64,000 nt of DNA from the NCBI RefSeq assembly GCF_014467015.1, contig NZ_CP058559.1, forward strand, positions 2,914,001 through 2,978,000, given 5' to 3'. The notes under the pieces were generated by a model that saw nothing but the letters and a program-made list of their open reading frames with translations, was not told the origin of the DNA and searched no databases. The position numbers and the translations under genes were made by a program. Source of the stretch: Alkalicella caledoniensis (lineage in GTDB: Bacteria > Bacillota > Proteinivoracia > Proteinivoracales > Proteinivoracaceae). Below are positions 25,586 to 34,868 of the stretch, piece by piece; position 1 is the stretch's first letter, and every line of letters starts with the position of its first letter.

Positions 25586-26152
25586 ATGATAACAGCTATT
25601 ATAATGGCATCAGGTTACTCGAGAAGAATGAAACAAAACAAACTACTATTAAAGATATTCGGTAAACCTATGGTGGAACATGTTATCGATATAGCAAAAA
25701 AAGGATCTCTAGATGAGATCTTATTGATATATAAGGACCAGGAAGTTAAAGAGATAGCGAGTAAAAATAATGTTAATTCATTGTATAACAAATATGCATA
25801 TCTAGGACAAAGTGAGGCCATAAAATTAGGAGTCAGCAACTCCCATGAAGACACTGAGGGATATATGTTTTTAACATCGGACCAACCACTGCTGACAGAA
25901 GACATACTAAATAGACTAATCCACAAATTTAATCAAAATAAGGACTGCATAATAGTGCCTTTATATGGGGACAAGCCTGGCAGTCCTTGTATATTTCCAA
26001 AGAAATTCAAGAATCAACTACTTAGCCTTTCAGGAGATACTGGAGGCAGAAGAATAATCAAAGGCAATACACAGCATGTACTATATGTGAATATAGAAGA
26101 GCATGCAGGACATGACATTGATAAATGGGAGGACTATATAGGAATTTTTTAA
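25586..26152 (+). CDS. mocA: MocA-like molybdenum cofactor nucleotidyltransferase
   Basis: A 188-aa MobA/MocA-type nucleotidyltransferase. The N-terminal loop IIMASGYSRRMKQNKLLLKIFGKP is the NTP-binding signature, and TSDQPLLT the metal-binding DxP motif. MocA-type enzymes join CMP to molybdopterin to make the MCD cofactor used by xanthine dehydrogenase-family enzymes such as nicotinate dehydrogenase; some relatives (YgfJ) act in selenium-dependent hydroxylase maturation. It is co-directional with the importer genes and directly precedes the second sigma-54 operon. Confidence 0.85.
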   Translation: MITAIIMASGYSRRMKQNKLLLKIFGKPMVEHVIDIAKKGSLDEILLIYKDQEVKEIASKNNVNSLYNKYAYLGQSEAIKLGVSNSHEDTEGYMFLTSDQPLLTEDILNRLIHKFNQNKDCIIVPLYGDKPGSPCIFPKKFKNQLLSLSGDTGGRRIIKGNTQHVLYVNIEEHAGHDIDKWEDYIGIF

Positions 26153-26174
26153 AGCTTTCAAATATGACAAGGAT

Positions 26175-26190
26175 ATTTCATTTTTGAAAT
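26175..26190. promoter_or_regulatory. Activator-binding palindrome 1 upstream of hgd
   Basis: ATTTCATTTTTGAAAT, a perfect copy of the site before ndhF, 117 bases upstream of the -24 element. Confidence 0.7.
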
Positions 26191-26240
26191 CAAGAAACAA
26201 CCCTAAGGAGAGTGTTTTGTGGTTATTGCGTTAAAAAACC

Positions 26241-26256
26241 ATTTCAATAATGAAAT
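26241..26256. promoter_or_regulatory. Activator-binding palindrome 2 upstream of hgd
   Basis: ATTTCAATAATGAAAT, the same palindrome 51 bases upstream of the -24 element. Confidence 0.7.
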
Positions 26257-26306
26257 AAACTAGAATAACTTCAAGCTAATCCTAGGCATATATGGGACAT
26301 TTATAT

Positions 26307-26322
26307 TGGCATAGTATTTGCA
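26307..26322 (+). promoter_or_regulatory. Sigma-54 (-24/-12) promoter of the hgd-to-DUF1185 operon
   Basis: TGGCATAGTATTTGCA fits the -24/-12 consensus with correct spacing, 41 bases before the hgd start. Confidence 0.9.
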
Positions 26323-26362
26323 TTTATACAAGGCGTAGAAAAAAATAACTGGAGGTTAGGAT

Positions 26363-27262
26363 ATGAGGATAGGTTTTATAGGACTTGGAGCAATGGGTAA
26401 AGGGATGGCCACGAATTTAGTGAAAAGTGTCAATCAATTGGTTGTTTATGATATAAACATAGCAGTTGTCAACGAACTAAAAGAACTAGGTGCTGAAGTG
26501 GCTAAATCTCCTAAAGACTTGGCTGAAAAAGTAGATGTTATTATGACATCTTTACCAAATTCACAAATAGTTCAAATGACTATGCTAGGTGAAAATGGTG
26601 TCTTAGAAGGGGCAAAGCCAGGAAGCGTTATTGTTGATTTCAGCAGTATAACGCCAAAGACAATTCAACACATCGCTAGGGAAGCAAACAAAAAAGATAT
26701 AGAAGTTCTAGACGCTCCAGTCAGTGGCGGTCAAATAGGGGCAGAAAAAGGAACTTTAACCATAATGGTTGGAGGAAAGGAAGAGGTATTAAACAAAATA
26801 CTTCCATTATTAAACTGCGTTGGAACTTCTATCAAACACGTAGGAGATGTGGGCGCTGGCGATACAATTAAACTAGTAAACAACTTACTACTTGGAGTAA
26901 ATATGGCTGCAGTTTCAGAAGCGTTAACTTTAGGTGTTAAAGCTGGCCTAAAGCCAGAAATTTTATATGATGTTATCTCTCAAAGCTCAGGAAATTCATA
27001 TGCACTAAAAGCAAAGTATGAAAAATTCATAGCTAAGGGGAACTTTGAGCCTGGATTTATGATTGATTTGCAATATAAAGATTTACAATTAGCTATCGAT
27101 ACTGCAAAGGACCTACAATTTCCACTACTTATAGGAAATTTAGCACAACAATTGTATGAAATTGCTAGGGCAGAAGGTAATGGCAATAAGGATATATCTG
27201 CAATAATAAATACATTTGAAAATTGGGGTCAAGTAAAAGTAAGGGAAAGGGAGGCAGAATAA
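26363..27262 (+). CDS. hgd: 2-(hydroxymethyl)glutarate dehydrogenase
   Basis: A 299-aa member of the 3-hydroxyisobutyrate/phosphogluconate dehydrogenase family. The NAD-binding loop is GFIGLGAMGKGMATNL (residues 4-19), the substrate motif DAPVSGGQIGAEKGTL (about 119-134), and the catalytic Lys lies in GDTIKLVNNLL (about 172). It reduces (S)-2-formylglutarate to (S)-2-hydroxymethylglutarate with NADH. It is the first gene behind the second sigma-54 promoter, with TAATG overlap to the next gene. Alone it could be another beta-hydroxyacid dehydrogenase; the cluster fixes the role. Confidence 0.9.
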   Translation: MRIGFIGLGAMGKGMATNLVKSVNQLVVYDINIAVVNELKELGAEVAKSPKDLAEKVDVIMTSLPNSQIVQMTMLGENGVLEGAKPGSVIVDFSSITPKTIQHIAREANKKDIEVLDAPVSGGQIGAEKGTLTIMVGGKEEVLNKILPLLNCVGTSIKHVGDVGAGDTIKLVNNLLLGVNMAAVSEALTLGVKAGLKPEILYDVISQSSGNSYALKAKYEKFIAKGNFEPGFMIDLQYKDLQLAIDTAKDLQFPLLIGNLAQQLYEIARAEGNGNKDISAIINTFENWGQVKVREREAE

Positions 27263-28668
27263 TGGAGTTAAAAAGGTTGATCGAAGAAAAACTCCCTCTA
27301 ACTATAGGGGAAACAATTGAAATCGCACACAGTGAGGGTGTAAGGGTAGTAGATGTTGTTCTAGCAGAAGCTGAACTAACAACAGGAAAAAGTAAAGAAG
27401 AGATTCTACAACAATCATACGAACAGTTTGCACACAATTTAAAAGCTGTGGAAATCGGGTTAGAAACAGGTCACAGTTTGCTTTTAGGCAGCACAGGGGC
27501 ACAACTACATAAAATTGAGGGAAATGCTTTGTTTGAAGATGGTTTTATTGACAAAGTATTAAAATATACAATTGCAGCCCAAGTAGGAAATCATGAAATA
27601 GGGTTAAATCCTTGTGCGGGTACTGGAGACTCTTGCCCCTATACAGGTTTTATAAAGGCATTAGAAGAAACTGGTGGAAGTAAGGAAGAAGTATGTGAAA
27701 CAACTGCTCTAATCTTAAAGATAGGATCAATGTTTAGAGTGGGAAAGGTTACCACAGGGTGTAATATGGAAGGTTTTGGAGCAGGAGCAGCGGCCATAGC
27801 CGCTGCAATGGTGCATGTGAAATGCGGAACACCCAAGGATATGGAGAGAGCTATGGTACTATCCATATCACCTACCATCGCAGTTCCTTGTACACCAAGG
27901 GTTATGGTTCCAGCCCTTTGCGCAACCCATATCGGGGGGGCCATATTAATTGGATCCCTTGCAGCGAGTTTAACAACTAAAACAGATATAGAAGTAAACG
28001 TTCCTATAGATGTAATGCTTGCCATGGCTACTGAAATACATCCTGTATCTGCAAAGCATATAGTTCCGATGGTCAATGACTATATGAGACCTTTCTTTAA
28101 GACAAAGCCTCAAGTGGAAAAACTCATAGACCAGGAAATAAAAGACCTAGAGCAAGAGAACATTAGCAAAACATTACAGAGGTCTAAAGAGGTGGCCAAA
28201 AAGCTAGCTCATGGTGCCAAACCTATAAACCAAACATTGGGAGTAGCTGTAGTTGGGGGTAGTTCACAAGCAGTGGGATCACCCACAAATACAGGCAGAA
28301 TCGCACACTATCTCTCAAAAGGACAAATCAAAAAAGTTAAAATCGAATTGTATGGTGAGCTCTTCGACAGAAGGGGTATCAATATACCAGGAACACTAAT
28401 GGGGGCAGTTTTCGGTGCTTCCACAAATGATTACAAAATGTATAGACAAGTTATGGAATCTGTAGAACGACTGGGTATAGAAGTGGAAATAATCAGAGCA
28501 GAAGAACATCAAGTACAACGGGTGACTATTGAGACTAATGAGGGAACTTTTATGGTAGATGCATTAAATAGAGGTGGAGGACGATTAGTACTAAGAAAAG
28601 CCACACCATCTGTCCAAAGGGCTGCAGAGATAGCCGAAGAGCTATCCATTGTTCTTGCTGAAGAATAG
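27262..28668 (+). CDS. hmd: 2-(hydroxymethyl)glutarate dehydratase, serine dehydratase-like
   Basis: A 468-aa protein related to the alpha domain of [4Fe-4S] L-serine dehydratases, with a C-terminal regulatory-like part. Cluster-type cysteines lie in NPCAGTGDSCPYTG, TTGCNMEGFGAGA and VPCTPRVMVPALCATH; the glycine-rich helices are typical. It is predicted to dehydrate 2-hydroxymethylglutarate to 2-methyleneglutarate, as proposed for E. barkeri. The start is ATG 27262, overlapping the hgd stop (TAATG). An upstream in-frame start exists but lies in hgd. Confidence 0.87.
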   Translation: MELKRLIEEKLPLTIGETIEIAHSEGVRVVDVVLAEAELTTGKSKEEILQQSYEQFAHNLKAVEIGLETGHSLLLGSTGAQLHKIEGNALFEDGFIDKVLKYTIAAQVGNHEIGLNPCAGTGDSCPYTGFIKALEETGGSKEEVCETTALILKIGSMFRVGKVTTGCNMEGFGAGAAAIAAAMVHVKCGTPKDMERAMVLSISPTIAVPCTPRVMVPALCATHIGGAILIGSLAASLTTKTDIEVNVPIDVMLAMATEIHPVSAKHIVPMVNDYMRPFFKTKPQVEKLIDQEIKDLEQENISKTLQRSKEVAKKLAHGAKPINQTLGVAVVGGSSQAVGSPTNTGRIAHYLSKGQIKKVKIELYGELFDRRGINIPGTLMGAVFGASTNDYKMYRQVMESVERLGIEVEIIRAEEHQVQRVTIETNEGTFMVDALNRGGGRLVLRKATPSVQRAAEIAEELSIVLAEE

Positions 28669-28680
28669 GGGGGCTGGAAC

Positions 28681-29898
28681 ATGAATATTTTAGAGAAAAT
28701 TATCGCTCAAAAAGCAGGGGTTAAAACTGTTAAAGTAGGCGATGAACTGACTGTAAAAGTGGACTTGGCAATAGCCCACGATGTGACAGCACCCATGGCA
28801 ATTAAGCAATTTCGTTCAATAAATGTAGATAAGGTATTTGACAAGGAACGCGTGGTATTTGTAATGGACCACTGCGTTCCATGCGCAACAGTGGATTCTA
28901 GGCAACAACAAAAATATATCAAGGAATTTGCACAAGAGTTTGGAACTAGACTTTTCGACAAATCTGAAGGTGTAATTCATCAAGTAATAAGTGATGAGAA
29001 ACTATATAAATCAGGAGATTTAATAGTTGGCGCAGACTCACATACTTGTACAGCAGGAGCTTATGGAGCAATAGCATTGGGTGTAGGGTCCACAGATTTA
29101 GCAGCAGTAATGGCTTTAGGAACAATAGACATGGAAGTTCCTGTAACTCACCTTATAAGAATAGAAGGTAGCTTAAGCAAAGGGGTATATGCTAAAGATA
29201 TAATTCTACATGTAATAGGGATGTTTGGAACAAACGGCTTTACAGATAGGGGAGTAATTTTATCAGGTAGTACAATACTGGGTTTATCTGACGATGAGAA
29301 GATGACAATTTCAAATATGATGATTGAGATGGGAGCTATGATTGGCTATATAGATCAAAGCAAAGAATTTGATGCTAAGTATATTGGGAAAGTATCCAAG
29401 GAAACAGTCATTCTTGCAGAAGATATACAGCCAGTGGCAGCATGCCCTTCTTCACCTGACAACATAAAGGTAATTGAAAACATTGAAGGGGTTAAGATAA
29501 ATCAGGCAGTTATCGGAAGCTGCACTAATGGTCGAATTTCTGACATGATTATTGCTGCAGAGGTCTTAAAGGATAGAAAAGTAAGTGAAAATGTAAACTT
29601 AGTGGTATGTCCTGCATCTAAAAAAGTGTTGACTGAAATGGAACACCAAGGATTAACTAAAATTCTTAGGGATGCTGGAGCCATTGTCACAAACCCCGGT
29701 TGTGGTCCATGTTATGGAGCCCACCAAGGTCTATTGAATCATGATGATATAGCAATAAGTACAACGAATAGGAATTTCCCCGGGAGAATGGGACATAAGG
29801 ACGCTCAAATATATTTAGCATCTCCTCGAGTAGTGGCAGAAAGTGCAGTCCAGGGACATATTGTGAGACCTGGGACAGTAATTCCATTGGAGGTATAG
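28681..29898 (+). CDS. dmdA: 2,3-dimethylmalate dehydratase, large subunit
   Basis: A 405-aa aconitase/LeuC-type subunit. Its cluster ligands are in VGSCTNGRISD (about 280) and NPGCGPCYGAHQG (about 338), and the active-site stretch VGADSHTCTAGAYGAIALGVGSTD is complete. With DmdB it hydrates dimethylmaleate to (2R,3S)-2,3-dimethylmalate. It lies 12 bases after hmd and 2 bases before dmdB. LeuC-like enzymes act on other substrates too; the neighbours make this assignment firm. Confidence 0.9.
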   Translation: MNILEKIIAQKAGVKTVKVGDELTVKVDLAIAHDVTAPMAIKQFRSINVDKVFDKERVVFVMDHCVPCATVDSRQQQKYIKEFAQEFGTRLFDKSEGVIHQVISDEKLYKSGDLIVGADSHTCTAGAYGAIALGVGSTDLAAVMALGTIDMEVPVTHLIRIEGSLSKGVYAKDIILHVIGMFGTNGFTDRGVILSGSTILGLSDDEKMTISNMMIEMGAMIGYIDQSKEFDAKYIGKVSKETVILAEDIQPVAACPSSPDNIKVIENIEGVKINQAVIGSCTNGRISDMIIAAEVLKDRKVSENVNLVVCPASKKVLTEMEHQGLTKILRDAGAIVTNPGCGPCYGAHQGLLNHDDIAISTTNRNFPGRMGHKDAQIYLASPRVVAESAVQGHIVRPGTVIPLEV

Positions 29899-29900
29899 TT

Positions 29901-30425
29901 ATGAAAAAGTTTACAGGAAAAGTATTCAGTTTAGATGACAACGTGGATACAGATCAGATATTACCGGGATATGCCATGTCTTATCCTGAAAATGATCTAA
30001 AAAATTATACCCTTAAGGGAAGTATTATTCCGGAGTTCCCTCAACTTGTTAAAGGTGGAGACATTATAGTTGCTGGAGAAAACTTTGGCTGTGGTTCTAG
30101 CAGGGAGCAAGCTCCTTTTGCCTTAAAGGAATCAGGGGTATCAGTTATAATCGCTAAATCTTTCGCAAGGATATTTAGGCGTAATGCCATTAACATAGGC
30201 TTACCAGTAATAACTTGTGACCAAGTCCATCAAATCCAAGAAGATATGGATAAAGAAGACCTGTTTGAAGTAGACATCAAATTCCTTACAGTTAAAAATT
30301 TATCAAAAAACAAAACTTATTCACTAAACGGTTTGACAAATGTGACATTGGAAACCCTGCAAGCAGGTGGACTTATGAACAAGGTGATTAAAAAGCTAGA
30401 AGAGAAGGGGTGTCATAATGGCTAA
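29901..30425 (+). CDS. dmdB: 2,3-dimethylmalate dehydratase, small subunit
   Basis: A 174-aa LeuD-type swivel domain: [16 protein letters not shown] near the N-terminus, the catalytic loop [18 protein letters not shown] (about 57-74) and [16 protein letters not shown]. It completes the DmdAB active site. Its 3' end overlaps mgm by 8 bases. Confidence 0.92.
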   Translation: MKKFTGKVFSLDDNVDTDQILPGYAMSYPENDLKNYTLKGSIIPEFPQLVKGGDIIVAGENFGCGSSREQAPFALKESGVSVIIAKSFARIFRRNAINIGLPVITCDQVHQIQEDMDKEDLFEVDIKFLTVKNLSKNKTYSLNGLTNVTLETLQAGGLMNKVIKKLEEKGCHNG

Positions 30426-32277
30426 GTATAGACCAAATACAGAAAGAATCATCAGAGAAGACATTGAAAGAATTCAAGCATATGAAAAAGCCTTTGGCGT
30501 AAAGATGCCTTACATTGATGAAAATGGTGATATTCAAGGTTTACCAGCACCATATCCGAGGGAAGTTAATGGTGTTATTCGAAGTGGTTATCGTTTAACT
30601 GAGCTTGGTAGAAAAGCAGTGGAAACTGGCAATCCAATACAAAACCCAATTTTGGGTAGGAACAGTGCCGAAGAGACCTTCAATGAATCACAGCATATGT
30701 ATAAAATGGCTGAAAAGCTAGGAATAAACTTGTTTCAATTTGTTCACTCTGAAGCAACAAGACATATAGACCCATTAGACGGTATCGAACTTATCGAGCA
30801 ATCAAGGGGTAAAGGTGGTATAACTCCTGAAGGTGAAAGACAGTTTGTGGAAATGGGTGGTGGATCTACACATCCAATTAGAATAAATGCTACTGGTGAT
30901 ACCACTCATCTTAACGTACTTAATGCTCTAATAGCAGGATTTGATGGAACAGATCTAGGTCCTGTTATCCACGTTCACTTTGGAGGCAGAGGTATTCATG
31001 ACTTTAAAACAAAGGTAACCAATGGATATAAAGCTATTCAATTATGTGCGGAGAACAATATCTTCGTTCAACTTGATACCCATAAACATATAAACAACAT
31101 AATGGGAACTGATGGAATGGCGCTAGCAATGTGTTTACTTGCTGAGGGATTAGCTGTAAAAGCAGGATTAGACAGGGCCCTTAGTGCTATCCAGATGAAT
31201 GTTGCAGGAATAAACCTATTAGCCGACTTAGCCCTAATAAAAGCTTATCGTGAGACAATTTGGAGTGAGTTTATCATTGCTGTTCCAGAGACATTCCAAA
31301 ACCCACCTGCAGATTTAATAGCGGAACAAGCACACTTTGCTAGAATGGCAGCATCGGCAAAACTGGCGGGAGCGAACTTCTATAGACCAAAGGCCGCAGA
31401 AAATGTTGGGATACCTACTGGTGAGTCCATGGCGAAAGCTATTTGGGCTACGCAAGATGTATTCAACAATACCTATAAGGTTGATATAAAAGATGAATAT
31501 ATCCACAAAAGAAAAGAAGAAATTAAGGCAGAGGCCATGGCTGTATTAACGGCTGCCCTTAAGAGAGAAACCATGATTAAGCCTGAAGAAGTAACAGCAG
31601 AATTCTGGTTACAATACGACTCCAATGATTTAATCGAAATGATTGTAGAAGCTGGTAAAAGTGGCATTTTAGATACACCAAGGGCAGGAGGCTGGGATTT
31701 AAAAAGATTTGTAAAAACAAATAGAGATTTTGATGGTATCAGAAGGTATGTCAAAGGTTTTACTCCAATAGGTGTAGATGAAAAGTATATGCCTTTAACA
31801 AAAGAAAACATAGAAGTTAAAGGGGAAAATGTTATAACAAAGAAGGAAAAAATACTCTTAGCTACTGTTGGAGCTGACGCCCATGTTGTTGGAATTAACA
31901 TGGTCAAAGAAGCAATAGAGCAAGCAGGGTACGAAGTGATTTTCCTAAGGGGAATGAACTTGCCAGAAACTGTGGCAGAGGTTGCTGCTGAAACAAAGGC
32001 AGATGTTGTAGGAGTAAGTAACTTATTGGGTCTGGGTGTTACTCTTTTCCCAAGGGTAGACTCACGACTTAAAGAGCTTGGCATAAGAGACGATGTGGTA
32101 CTTATGTCAGGTGGTAGAATAGCTGAAAAAGAAGAAGAACACGCGATGTTCGAGGAAAAAATAGCTAATGAGGGAACTGGGTTCTTAGGCGTTGATGGAT
32201 TCTTTGGTCCCGGCACTGATGTAAAAGAATGTATAAAATGGATAGAAGAGCAGTTACAAGATAAAAGGGGTGAATAA
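30418..32277 (+). CDS. mgm: 2-methyleneglutarate mutase, coenzyme B12-dependent
   Basis: A 619-aa carbon-skeleton mutase. The N-terminal 460 residues make the barrel domain; the C-terminal B12-binding domain has the base-off motif [10 protein letters not shown] (Asp487, His489, Gly492), then [13 protein letters not shown] and VLMSGGR. It converts 2-methyleneglutarate to (R)-3-methylitaconate by a radical mechanism. It is translated from an 8-base overlap with dmdB and is followed after 4 bases by mii. A MutL/GlmL-like protein nearby may protect or reactivate it. Confidence 0.93.
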   Translation: MAKYRPNTERIIREDIERIQAYEKAFGVKMPYIDENGDIQGLPAPYPREVNGVIRSGYRLTELGRKAVETGNPIQNPILGRNSAEETFNESQHMYKMAEKLGINLFQFVHSEATRHIDPLDGIELIEQSRGKGGITPEGERQFVEMGGGSTHPIRINATGDTTHLNVLNALIAGFDGTDLGPVIHVHFGGRGIHDFKTKVTNGYKAIQLCAENNIFVQLDTHKHINNIMGTDGMALAMCLLAEGLAVKAGLDRALSAIQMNVAGINLLADLALIKAYRETIWSEFIIAVPETFQNPPADLIAEQAHFARMAASAKLAGANFYRPKAAENVGIPTGESMAKAIWATQDVFNNTYKVDIKDEYIHKRKEEIKAEAMAVLTAALKRETMIKPEEVTAEFWLQYDSNDLIEMIVEAGKSGILDTPRAGGWDLKRFVKTNRDFDGIRRYVKGFTPIGVDEKYMPLTKENIEVKGENVITKKEKILLATVGADAHVVGINMVKEAIEQAGYEVIFLRGMNLPETVAEVAAETKADVVGVSNLLGLGVTLFPRVDSRLKELGIRDDVVLMSGGRIAEKEEEHAMFEEKIANEGTGFLGVDGFFGPGTDVKECIKWIEEQLQDKRGE

Positions 32278-32281
32278 TTAA

Positions 32282-33430
32282 ATGGAACAAATAAAAACAA
32301 GAGTAGTTATTATGAGAGCAGGGACAAGTAAAGGAATATTTATAAAAGACTCTGACCTTCCAACTGACTCAAAGGAAAGGGATGAACTAATCCTTAAAAT
32401 ATTTGGAAGTCCAGATATTAGACAAATAGATGGTTTAGGCGGCGCCGATCCACTGACTAGTAAGCTAGCCATAATTGGTCCTTCCACCAGGGAGGATGCA
32501 GATGTGGACTATACCTTCGGTCAGGTTTCATATAGTGCTCCCAAAATTGACTACTCTGGTAACTGTGGCAATATATCTGCTGGGGTAGCCCCATTCGCTG
32601 TGGATGAGGGGCTAGTAAAAGCTACCGAGCCAATTACAACAGTAAGAGTGCATAACACAAATACTGGGAAAATTTTGGTTGAGAAAGTTGAAGTTATAAA
32701 TGGAATGGCTAAAGTTAAAGGTGACTTCAGCATAGCTGGTGTCCCAGGAACTGGCTCGCCAATCTCCATTGACTTTTCAGATTCACAAGGTTCTAGTACA
32801 GGCAAGCTTCTACCCACTGGCAATGTTGTTGACAAAATCGAAGTTACTGGTTATGGAAAGATAGATGCTTCCTTAGTAGATGCAGCAAACCCAGTTGTCT
32901 TTGTAAAAGCAGAAGACTTGGGTCTAACTGGTATAGAAACACCCGCTGAAATAGATAAAAACAAAGAGCTTTTACAAACCTTAGAAGAGATTAGAGGTAA
33001 GGCAACAGTGATGATGGGGCTTGTAGACAAATGGGAAAAGGCCGTGGAAGAGGTACCAGCTTTCCCAATGATAGCATTTGTATCACCAGCTAAAACATAT
33101 AAAGATTTTACTAAAGGTAAGCAAATAAACGAAAGTGAAATAGATTTTGTTTCAAGACTAATGTTCATGCAAGTTGTACATAAGACCTATGCTGGCACAG
33201 CTACCATTTGTACAGGTGCTGCAGCTCGCATTGAGGGAACAGTGGTAAACCAGGCAATGAAACAAGGCAATAGAGGGCACCAAGACATCCTGAGAATTGG
33301 ACACCCAGCAGGGATAATCACTATCGATGTGGGGGCAAGTGAAAAAGAAAACGTGTGGAACCTAGATAAAGCAGTAATTGAGAGGACAGCCCGAAGAATT
33401 ATGGAGGGCTTTTGTTTCACCGCGAAATGA
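32282..33430 (+). CDS. mii: 3-methylitaconate isomerase
   Basis: A 382-aa PrpF/DapF-fold isomerase. RAGTSKGIFI (residues 11-20) and YSGNCGNISAGVAPFAVDEG (about 95-114) are the signature stretches, with the Cys of NCGN in the active site. It moves the double bond of (R)-3-methylitaconate to give 2,3-dimethylmaleate. It starts 4 bases after mgm. Confidence 0.92.
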   Translation: MEQIKTRVVIMRAGTSKGIFIKDSDLPTDSKERDELILKIFGSPDIRQIDGLGGADPLTSKLAIIGPSTREDADVDYTFGQVSYSAPKIDYSGNCGNISAGVAPFAVDEGLVKATEPITTVRVHNTNTGKILVEKVEVINGMAKVKGDFSIAGVPGTGSPISIDFSDSQGSSTGKLLPTGNVVDKIEVTGYGKIDASLVDAANPVVFVKAEDLGLTGIETPAEIDKNKELLQTLEEIRGKATVMMGLVDKWEKAVEEVPAFPMIAFVSPAKTYKDFTKGKQINESEIDFVSRLMFMQVVHKTYAGTATICTGAAARIEGTVVNQAMKQGNRGHQDILRIGHPAGIITIDVGASEKENVWNLDKAVIERTARRIMEGFCFTAK

Positions 33431-33439
33431 GGTTAAGCC

Positions 33440-34864
33440 ATGACTAAATTCGATTACTTGATTGTTGATATAGGTAGCACTTATACAAAACAAAGGCTAT
33501 TTAAAAACAAGCAGCTAGTTGCCAGTGTACAGAGCCCTACCACCATCGAAGATGTTCAAATGGGCATAGATCAAGGTGATAAAGAGATTAAAGCAAGTCT
33601 TGGAATGCAAGAATACGAAGTGGAAAGTGTTTTAGCTTCAAGTAGTGCTGCTGGCGGACTTAAGATGGTTGCTATGGGTTACATGTCAAGGGTTACAGCC
33701 AAGGCTGCAAAGGAAGTTGCCATGAACTCTGGTGCAAAGATACTAGAGATAATATCCCATGAAGACCCTCCTGAATATAGAATTCAAATCATTAAAGAGA
33801 CGGATCCAGATATAGTTCTACTGGCAGGTGGTACTGACTTTGGTGATGAGACATCTTTAGTAGAAAATGCAGAACTACTAGCTAGATGTGACACAAAGGC
33901 AGTAGTGGTAATCGCAGGGAATATTATGGCACAAAAAAAAGCTGAACAAATTTTACAAGGTGCTAATATTAGCTGTGTTAGAGCAGCTAATATTATGCCC
34001 ACAATACATCAACTTAAAGTGGAAGAAGCTAGAGATATCATTCATAAAGAGTTTATTAAACAAATCACTAAAGCCAGAGGTCTCAGTGCATTAAAAAACA
34101 AAATAACCAACGAGAAAATAGTCCCAACACCAGGAGCAGTTCTTATGGCAACAGAGTTACTTGCAAAGGGAACCTATGAAAAAGAAGGTTTAGGCGAAGT
34201 TATAATAGTGGACCTAGGTGGGGCAACAACAGATGTCCACTCAGTAATACCAAGACTTTCAGAACTAAAAGATGAAGAAATAGGCCTAATAATTAGCAAT
34301 GAAAAGCAAATATCCCATCGCACTGTTGAGGGTAATTTGGGTCTAAGGGTAAGTGCATTAGGAGTTCTTGAAACAGTGAATCCAAAAGCTATATTGAAAA
34401 AAAGAGGTCTCGATTTAGACAATAATTTAGATTTATTCATAGGTTATTGCCAACATCTTGATGAAAAACCCATGCACTTGCCTAAAAATCAGGTGGAATA
34501 CGAATTTGATACTTTACTGGCTGAGACAGCTGTGGAAGTGGCCCTAAAACGCCACGCAGGTTATATATCCACAAACTATGACCCAATAACAGGGATAACA
34601 CCTGGAATGCCAGTGGGAAGAGATTTGAGAAATGTTGAAACGTTGATTGCTGTTGGGGGTATATTTGCCCATAGGAGCAAGGAAGAAGGGGAGAGGATAA
34701 TTAGAAATGCCCTGAAAGAACGAGGGGTTTCACTCCTACCTAAAGACCCAAAAATCTTAATTGATGCAAATTATCTACTTTATACTGGTGGAATTATATC
34801 GCAGGTGGATGAGGAGTATGCATTTGACGTACTAATAAATCAATTTAAAAATAACAGGGGGTAG
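33440..34864 (+). CDS. MutL/GlmL-like ATPase, probable mutase chaperone
   Basis: A 474-aa ASKHA-fold ATPase of the MutL/GlmL family found beside glutamate mutase genes: phosphate loop VDIGSTYTKQRLF at the start, SSSAAGGLKMVAMGYMS, VLLAGGTDFGDET and VDLGGATTDVHS. In that system the protein is thought to aid the B12 mutase. Lying between mii and dml, it most likely serves Mgm, by keeping its cofactor or exchanging damaged B12. This is inference from family and position. Confidence 0.87.
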   Translation: MTKFDYLIVDIGSTYTKQRLFKNKQLVASVQSPTTIEDVQMGIDQGDKEIKASLGMQEYEVESVLASSSAAGGLKMVAMGYMSRVTAKAAKEVAMNSGAKILEIISHEDPPEYRIQIIKETDPDIVLLAGGTDFGDETSLVENAELLARCDTKAVVVIAGNIMAQKKAEQILQGANISCVRAANIMPTIHQLKVEEARDIIHKEFIKQITKARGLSALKNKITNEKIVPTPGAVLMATELLAKGTYEKEGLGEVIIVDLGGATTDVHSVIPRLSELKDEEIGLIISNEKQISHRTVEGNLGLRVSALGVLETVNPKAILKKRGLDLDNNLDLFIGYCQHLDEKPMHLPKNQVEYEFDTLLAETAVEVALKRHAGYISTNYDPITGITPGMPVGRDLRNVETLIAVGGIFAHRSKEEGERIIRNALKERGVSLLPKDPKILIDANYLLYTGGIISQVDEEYAFDVLINQFKNNRG

Positions 34865-34868
34865 ACCA

